From an uncultured Clostridium sp. (GTDB taxonomy: Bacteria > Bacillota > Clostridia > Lachnospirales > Lachnospiraceae): a stretch of 26,250 bases of DNA. Under the pieces are notes generated by a model. The model made no database searches. It was not told the origin of the DNA and saw nothing but the letters and a program-made list of their open reading frames with translations. The position numbers and the translations under genes were made by a program. Location of the stretch: contig UQXF01000041.1 of the NCBI GenBank assembly GCA_900544905.1, forward strand, positions 1-26,250. Reading direction: 5' to 3'. Below are positions 21,185 to 26,250 of the stretch, in pieces. Position 1 is the stretch's first letter, and every line of letters starts with the position of its first letter.

Positions 21185-23218
21185 TTAGTTTGAATAGGTA
21201 ATCCGGTAATAAGCCTTTGCCGTTAAGCTGTACACAATTCCGTATACGATAACGAATACCGCAACCGTGGCAATGGTACACAGGATAAACAGAGGCACAT
21301 TTGTAAACTCCATAATAATCAGCAATTTCTTAATAATTCCGAAGGCGAAGCAGACATGCACCACAGCAAGAAGAATTGGCAGGAAAAACACCAGCAAAAC
21401 CTGGCTCCGTATCACACTCTTTACCTCCTTCTCACCCATTCCCACCTTCTGCATAATGTTAAATCGTTCCCTGTCCTCATACCCCTCCGAAATCTGTTTG
21501 TAATAGATAATCAGGACAGTGGTAATCAAAAACAATGCACCAAGAAAAATTCCAATAAAAAACAGACTTCCATATATACCATAATACTCCGGTCTCGTAG
21601 TGTAGATATCTGTAATAGTCGCTATATGAGCGATACCGGTTTCATCGATTTCATTCCTTAAATCCGTACAAAATGCTTTCTTATTCTCATTCTTACCCTC
21701 CAAATCAAAGTTAAAATTATAAGTTATCACGGTGTAGCTACCATCCTCAGATACACTGTTTATATCTCTACAGATTTCCTTCAGCATATTAATGTCCGGC
21801 ACAATCAGCCACAGCTGTCCGAAATTAGCATCCAGTGCACTGACTTCCGGAACCTCCTGCACCCTCCCGGAAATTGGATACTCCCGGCCTGCAATTTTCA
21901 CCGTCTCTTCCGATAAAGCTACATTTTCCGAAGTATATACCAATACTTTTCCCTTTTCCACATCATAGGAAGCACCCATCCGGTTATTAAAATCCTCTAC
22001 CGTCATTACCTCCAATGCGACAAATTCCATCACGTCAGAAATGCTGCCCTCATAATCTGGCCAAAACACATTAGACTCCCAAATACCGGAACTGGAATAA
22101 CAATAATACTGCTCTATCCCCTTTAAATTCACATGATATCTCGCCCCACGCGCCCTTAACACCGGCTCCAATACAGAATAGTCATAGTGACCGGGCTCAT
22201 CCTCCGAATCCTCCTCCTCTTCATACAGATATGTGGTCATCACATCCTTCGGATATCTGGTACGCATAATATCATCAAAGCCCGCATACAGGGACACCGT
22301 AGAGGAAAGCACCACCAAAACTGCTGTGCTTAAGATACAGATATTAGAAAGTCCCACTGCATTCTGCTTCATCCGGTACATCATACCGGAAACGGTAATA
22401 AAATGATTCTTCTGATAATAATAATTTTTATTGCCTTTCAGAAGCTTTAACAATGCAATGCTTCCACTTACAAACACCAGGTAGGTTCCCTCAATGACAA
22501 AAAGAACTGCCACAAAAAATGTTCCCATCGCCTGTATAGGATTCTTCACTGTAACCGCAAGATAATATCCCACTCCCAGACATAGAATGCCCATTACTGC
22601 CATCGCCCATTTTGCCTTTGGTTCACGCTCTCCGGCATGGCTTCCGCTCATCAAATCAATGGGCTTTAAGCGGAAAATCCGGATATTGTTGGCAAGCATT
22701 ATAAATATAAATAACACAGCAAATAAAACAAAGGTCAGAAGCAATGATTCTACGGATATCTTAAAGGCAAAATCCGTCTGTAAATGCATTATTTTTAACA
22801 AAACCATAAACATTAATTTTGAAAACAGCATGCCCGACAACAATCCGATGATAATGCTTGCGGCTCCCACAACCGCTATCTCCCAGAATACTACCCGGGA
22901 TATATGCTTTTTCTCCATTCCCAGTATGCTGTATAATCCAAATTCCTTTGACCGGCGCTTCATCAGAAAGCTGTTGGTGTAAAATACAACGAACAGGGAA
23001 AACACACCACAGATAATTGTGCCAAATCCCAGAATCGTCCGCATGGTTCTCGCACCAAAAAACAGATTGTCATCTGCCTGCAGCTGAATACTGTGAAGCA
23101 TGTAAAACATGGCAATCATGGCAATGCAGGATAAGGAAAACGGGAAAAAGGTATTCTTATTTTTTCTGATATTATTTAACGCTAATCTCCGATACATCCC
23201 CCTATTCATGAAGCTCAC
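21185..23218 (-). CDS. Bce-type ABC transporter permease
   Basis: 677-aa FtsX-family permease with the BceB/VraG layout: one N-terminal helix, three helices near 60-175, two more near 205-250, and another near 290-310. A large extracellular domain of roughly 220 residues follows (about 320-545), then three C-terminal helices. Such proteins detect and detoxify cell-wall-active peptide antibiotics such as bacitracin or lantibiotics, together with a dedicated ATPase and a sensor kinase. It overlaps the ATPase gene by 17 bases. The acidic Glu/Asp run (EEEEDSEDE) at the start of the extracellular loop is notable. The peptide recognised cannot be predicted. Confidence 0.9.
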   Translation of the reverse strand: MSFMNRGMYRRLALNNIRKNKNTFFPFSLSCIAMIAMFYMLHSIQLQADDNLFFGARTMRTILGFGTIICGVFSLFVVFYTNSFLMKRRSKEFGLYSILGMEKKHISRVVFWEIAVVGAASIIIGLLSGMLFSKLMFMVLLKIMHLQTDFAFKISVESLLLTFVLFAVLFIFIMLANNIRIFRLKPIDLMSGSHAGEREPKAKWAMAVMGILCLGVGYYLAVTVKNPIQAMGTFFVAVLFVIEGTYLVFVSGSIALLKLLKGNKNYYYQKNHFITVSGMMYRMKQNAVGLSNICILSTAVLVVLSSTVSLYAGFDDIMRTRYPKDVMTTYLYEEEEDSEDEPGHYDYSVLEPVLRARGARYHVNLKGIEQYYCYSSSGIWESNVFWPDYEGSISDVMEFVALEVMTVEDFNNRMGASYDVEKGKVLVYTSENVALSEETVKIAGREYPISGRVQEVPEVSALDANFGQLWLIVPDINMLKEICRDINSVSEDGSYTVITYNFNFDLEGKNENKKAFCTDLRNEIDETGIAHIATITDIYTTRPEYYGIYGSLFFIGIFLGALFLITTVLIIYYKQISEGYEDRERFNIMQKVGMGEKEVKSVIRSQVLLVFFLPILLAVVHVCFAFGIIKKLLIIMEFTNVPLFILCTIATVAVFVIVYGIVYSLTAKAYYRITYSN

Positions 23219-23969
23219 CCCCCGCCAATAGTACTGTCAGGGTATCTGATATTTTTCTATACATTTCATCATTACTCATATTTGCCTTATACAGCTGATG
23301 AAAAATCTCACCGTCCCGGATAAACAGCACACGGCTGGCATGGGAAGCTGCCCGTACACTATGGGTTACCATTAAGATGGTCTGCCCGTCATCATGAAGC
23401 CGCTCGAAGGTGGTTAACAAATCTCCTGTAGACTTGGAATCCAGCGCTCCTGTGGGTTCATCCGCTAAAAGGATATCCGGGCTGGTAATCATTGCCCTTG
23501 CCACTGCCGCCCTCTGCTTCTGTCCCCCGGATACTTCATAGGGAAATTTTTTAAGAATATCCCCAATGCCCAGCCTGCCTGCAATATCCTCCAGCAAAGA
23601 CTCCATCTGTGTGTATTTTTTGCCGGCAAGCACCAGCGGCAGATAAATGTTATCCTCTAAGGAAAAGGTATCTAACAGATTAAAATCCTGAAATACAAAG
23701 CCTAAATGCTCTCTGCGGAATCTGGCTAACTCGCTTTCCTTTATCGTAGTAATATCCCTTTCCTTTAACAGAACCTGCCCTGCTGTGGGACGGTCTACCG
23801 TAGCTAAAATATTCAGAAGTGTGGTTTTACCGGAACCAGACTCTCCCATAATTGCTACATACTCTCCCTCTTCCACGGAAAAGTTTACATTCTTCAACGC
23901 CTCTACCTTGTTACCACCAAACCGGGTGGTGTATATTTTTTGTAATTCCTTTACCTGTAAAAGTGACAT
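23202..23969 (-). CDS. Bce-type ABC transporter ATP-binding protein
   Basis: 255-aa ATPase of the MacB/LolD/BceA group. It has Walker A GESGSGKTT (39-47), Q-loop in VFQDFNLLD, signature VSGGQKQRAA, Walker B ILLADEPTGALDS, and the H-loop in MVTHSVRAA. The stretch DEPTGALDSK and the FNLLDTF block are typical of peptide-detoxification transporters. The stop lies inside the permease gene (17-base overlap). Upstream are a TATAAT -10 and tandem repeats likely bound by the cognate response regulator, which is not in the window. Confidence 0.93.
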   Translation of the reverse strand: MSLLQVKELQKIYTTRFGGNKVEALKNVNFSVEEGEYVAIMGESGSGKTTLLNILATVDRPTAGQVLLKERDITTIKESELARFRREHLGFVFQDFNLLDTFSLEDNIYLPLVLAGKKYTQMESLLEDIAGRLGIGDILKKFPYEVSGGQKQRAAVARAMITSPDILLADEPTGALDSKSTGDLLTTFERLHDDGQTILMVTHSVRAASHASRVLFIRDGEIFHQLYKANMSNDEMYRKISDTLTVLLAGGELHE

Positions 23970-24000
23970 TTCTTTTTTCCTCCATCTTTATTTTTTATTG

Positions 24001-24063
24001 ATTATACAAAAAAAAGAAATGTACTGCCTTAACTTTGCCTTACATTTCCTGGACTAACCTTAC
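24001..24063 (-). promoter_or_regulatory. Promoter of bceAB-like operon with response-regulator-like direct repeats
   Basis: On the minus strand a -10 TATAAT (24006-24001) lacks a matching -35. In its place CCTTA (plus-strand reading) recurs at 24027, 24038 and 24058, one and two helical turns apart (11 and 20 bp), the last two as CCTTACA. A palindrome, CTAACCTTA (24054-24062) with TAAGGTTAG (24071-24079), overlaps the fic stop codon. An activator-dependent promoter bound by an OmpR-type regulator is inferred. Confidence 0.55.
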
Positions 24064-24075
24064 AATTTTTTAAGG

Positions 24076-24975
24076 TTAGGATTCTTCATATGGGATTTTG
24101 AAATAGTCCAAATATTGCTTGAATCTATCCTGTCCTGTCAGACAGGTATCCCGTAAATATCCTGTTTCCAAATTCCATTCCGATAATCCCCTGTAATAAA
24201 ACAGCTTAATATCATCTTCTATAATAAATGGAACAATCCCATTCTTTAAGCATTCTTTAAACATAATCAGACGTCCAACACGACCATTCCCATCCTGAAA
24301 GGGGTGAATTCTTTCAAATTTTACATGAAAATCCAGAATATCCTCCAGTGTTTTTCTTCTCCCTGCATTATAGCTATTTAAAAGCTGCTTCATTTCATCC
24401 GCCACGTTTTCCGGTAAAGAAGTCTCTCTTCCTCCCACTTCATTCGGAAGCTTCTTGTAATCTCCCACCAAAAACCATTCCTTCCGGCTGTCACTTGTTC
24501 CACTCTTTAGCATTGCATGCAGCTCTTTTATAAACCGCTCCGTAAGCTTATGGTCTGCTTCATCAATCACCATGTCAATGCACCGGAAATGATTAGCTGT
24601 TTCGATAATATCATCTACATTTAAAGCCTGCCCCGCTATACCGATTGTATTTGTCTCATAAATATATCTTGTCTGGTCATGGGTAAGCTGGCTGCCTTCC
24701 ATATGGTTGGAATTGTATGTCAATTCAATCTGTATTTTATGATATATTCCTCCGGAAATACGACTTTTCTTTTCTCTGCGAAGAACCTCTAATAAATTTT
24801 CCGGAGTTTCTTTATGTTTATTATTTCTCTCCGGACGCACTGCGCTTTCTGGTATATTCCATGTCTTTCCAGTCAAAAATGCCCCTGGAATTTTTCCCTG
24901 GGCACAATAATTTCGCACGGTCCGCTCCGCAACACCCCATTTTTTTGCAATTTGAACAATAGACAGATATTTCAT
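24076..24975 (-). CDS. Fic-domain protein with N-terminal helix-turn-helix
   Basis: 299 aa. Residues about 3-45 are a MerR/excisionase-type helix-turn-helix (IVQIAKKWGVAERTVRNYC, then a KTWNIP wing). Residues about 75-290 are a Fic domain with the complete active motif HPF-x-x-GNGR-x-x-R (224-235). The inhibitory motif (S/T)-x3-E-(G/N) is present N-terminal to it as S89-NHM-E93-G94, so activity is probably autoinhibited (class II arrangement). Fic proteins usually AMPylate a hydroxyl side chain. The start at 24975 follows GGAGG by 8 bases. It sits between the Bce sensor kinase and the Bce transporter but has its own promoter with a palindromic operator, so it may autoregulate. Target unknown. 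Confidence 0.92.
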   Translation of the reverse strand: MKYLSIVQIAKKWGVAERTVRNYCAQGKIPGAFLTGKTWNIPESAVRPERNNKHKETPENLLEVLRREKKSRISGGIYHKIQIELTYNSNHMEGSQLTHDQTRYIYETNTIGIAGQALNVDDIIETANHFRCIDMVIDEADHKLTERFIKELHAMLKSGTSDSRKEWFLVGDYKKLPNEVGGRETSLPENVADEMKQLLNSYNAGRRKTLEDILDFHVKFERIHPFQDGNGRVGRLIMFKECLKNGIVPFIIEDDIKLFYYRGLSEWNLETGYLRDTCLTGQDRFKQYLDYFKIPYEES

Positions 24976-25037
24976 AATAATTGCCTCCAAAATCTACTTA
25001 CGATACCCGACAGGCAGTTATTTCCCACTTCACTTTT

Positions 25038-25113
25038 ATTATAAAATAGTATCGGCAAAATCTCAACAAAACATATTATAATTTTACAATTTTTTTGCCG
25101 ATATCGGCAAAAA
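25038..25113 (-). promoter_or_regulatory. fic promoter with palindromic operator and half-site
   Basis: On the minus strand TTGAGA (25066-25061), 17 bp, TATAAT (25043-25038). The spacer contains TTTTGCCGAT (25060-25051). A perfect 22-bp palindrome whose core is TTGCCGATATCGGCAA (25095-25110) lies about 40 bp upstream. The spacer element repeats one arm of the palindrome. A DNA-binding protein, most simply the helix-turn-helix of the Fic protein, could bind both. Confidence 0.7.
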
Positions 25114-25115
25114 CT

Positions 25116-26111
25116 CTATTTGCCCAGATGAATAGATACCCTTGTTCCCACATTTAGTTCCGATTCGATTACAATTTGATGCTGCAGCTGCTTCAAAATG
25201 CGCTTCACCAGAAACAGTCCCAGCCCCGTTGCTTTCTTGTCCTTTCTCCCATTATAACCGGTATATCCCCGCTCAAAAATCCGGGGTAAATCCTCCGGGG
25301 CAATCCCAATCCCCGTGTCCTCAATGATTAAAACCCTGTCTTCGCCCATGGAAATGTCTATCCTTCCCTGCTTTGTGTACTTCAATGCATTGGAAATTAA
25401 CTGCTTTAGCACAAACACCATCCACTTTTCATCGGTAACCACCTTCATTTCCTCCGGAATGTCTATGTGTACCGCAATTCCCTTGGATATAAAAATGCGG
25501 GCAAAATATTTTACTGCCTGGTTTACCATAGCTTTCACCGGATATTCTTCCAGCACATAATCCGTACCCAGCCCCTCCAGCCGCAGGTATTGCAGCATCA
25601 TATCTATATATTGCTCCATCTCAAACAGACGTGTCATTCCTTCCGTTTTCACCGGTTCCTCCGTCTCTGCCATAAGCAGCTGCAATGCAGTAAGAGGCGT
25701 CTTTATCTGATGCGTCCACACCGTTACATATTCGGTAACTTCATTCTGGGCAGTCTTTATTTCACTGATGCTCTTATTTTTCCGGTAAAGCATTTCCTCT
25801 AAAAGCTCTCTGTAATCCTGCTCCATCACGGTCTCCGGCTGTGGGAGGTTATCCAGTGTCAGGTCAATGTGATTCTTAACCCGGTCAAGCGTCCGGTGTC
25901 TCCTTATAAAATGTATAAAATCAAAAACCACATAACAAAAATAAATCACTCCACAAATCAGGGCTGGATACCAGATATAGTGAAACGACACTCTCATCAG
26001 AGAAAACAGCAGCAAAAATATCCCTATCCAGACTGCCGCCATGCCAAACAGCCGCCGCTGTTCTTTAAAATATAAACCTGTTAACTTTATTCCCTGCCTT
26101 TTTCCTCTCAT
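25116..26111 (-). CDS. Intramembrane-sensing histidine kinase (BceS type)
   Basis: 331-aa kinase. Two transmembrane helices (about 22-40 and 45-64) are separated by only a few residues, with no extracellular sensor domain, as in BceS-like kinases that read the transporter state. The phospho-acceptor His is in VTVWTHQIKTPLTAL (H134). The HATPase boxes are LISNALKYT, EDTGIGI and ATGLGLFLVK, all intact. The usual partner response regulator is expected upstream but lies beyond the window. A MITE-like element ends 14 bases before the ATG, so the ribosome site (a weak AGGT) is squeezed against the repeat. Confidence 0.92.
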   Translation of the reverse strand: MRGKRQGIKLTGLYFKEQRRLFGMAAVWIGIFLLLFSLMRVSFHYIWYPALICGVIYFCYVVFDFIHFIRRHRTLDRVKNHIDLTLDNLPQPETVMEQDYRELLEEMLYRKNKSISEIKTAQNEVTEYVTVWTHQIKTPLTALQLLMAETEEPVKTEGMTRLFEMEQYIDMMLQYLRLEGLGTDYVLEEYPVKAMVNQAVKYFARIFISKGIAVHIDIPEEMKVVTDEKWMVFVLKQLISNALKYTKQGRIDISMGEDRVLIIEDTGIGIAPEDLPRIFERGYTGYNGRKDKKATGLGLFLVKRILKQLQHQIVIESELNVGTRVSIHLGK

Positions 26112-26125
26112 TTTCTTTACCTATT

Positions 26126-26250
26126 TAGGCAATTGTGAAACTCTCTTTATTTTCAAAACCCAGTTGCGCAATATATACAATACCATAAGCAGGGCGCTTT
26201 GGAGCCGTTGGTACTTCGCATTGAACACTTAGTAAGTGCCTTGGCACGAA
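26126..26250. repeat. MITE-like inverted-repeat element, copy 2 (cut by window edge)
   Basis: Begins TAGGCAATTGTGAAACTC, matching the terminal repeat of the 1432-1641 element with one change. About 45 bp stay alignable (TTTCAAAA, then AGTTGYGCAA). The inner part differs and contains further symmetry: CACTTAGTAAGTG, and GGTACTT facing AAGTGCC. The other end is outside the window. Like copy 1 it lies directly upstream of a minus-strand gene. Confidence 0.7.

Noticed and set aside
25092..25113. Palindrome after the Bce kinase gene as a terminator
   Set aside because: It has no loop of normal size and no T run in the correct position, and one arm recurs in the fic promoter, which fits an operator better.

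Overview
The window looks like chromosome from a low-to-moderate GC Gram-positive anaerobe, most likely Lachnospiraceae (Clostridia). The evidence is strong GGAGG-type ribosome sites, TTGACA/TATAAT promoters, many intrinsic terminators, a Bce-type antibiotic-resistance module, an orphan TrpB2, and a non-oxidative-metabolism gene set. Genus cannot be fixed from the sequence alone. There are no rRNA or tRNA genes, no CRISPR array and no phage or IS transposase. Genes are short operons on both strands.

Layout. 1-5.6 kb: an amidohydrolase (+) converges on folA (-). Upstream of folA lie a 210-bp inverted-repeat (MITE-like) element and then a CIRCE-type heat-shock operator on a promoter. Next, on the minus strand, come pgsA, a marR-citrate synthase pair, yccF and a HAD phosphatase. 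5.7-10 kb: metY (+) converges on a two-gene minus-strand signalling operon made of a PocR-domain pseudo-histidine kinase and a degenerate-GGDEF/intact-EAL protein. 10.1-12.5 kb: an SPFH membrane protein plus a ribbon-helix-helix protein (+) converge on an operon of two tiny membrane proteins (37 and 47 aa, -). The two promoters share an operator-like motif. A 136-aa membrane protein of unknown function follows. 12.5-15 kb: a ROK kinase and a GH1 6-phospho-beta-glucosidase (-), suggesting kinase-dependent rather than PTS-dependent beta-glucoside use.

15.1-17.6 kb: a polar amino-acid ABC transporter whose binding protein appears to be naturally circularly permuted. Its ATPase also carries an unusual insertion. 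17.6-19.7 kb: an ECF sigma factor (apparently with an ATC start codon), its anti-sigma factor and two small membrane proteins, probably an envelope-stress operon. 19.7-26.25 kb (all -): orphan trpB2; BceB permease and BceA ATPase; a Fic protein with its own N-terminal helix-turn-helix and a palindromic operator; and a BceS-type sensor kinase. A second MITE-like copy starts 14 bp upstream of the kinase start and runs off the window edge.

The most unusual items are the circularly permuted binding protein, the CIRCE/MITE arrangement in front of folA, the Fic gene placed between the sensor kinase and transporter of a Bce module, the pseudokinase/EAL pair, and the non-canonical start of the sigma factor.
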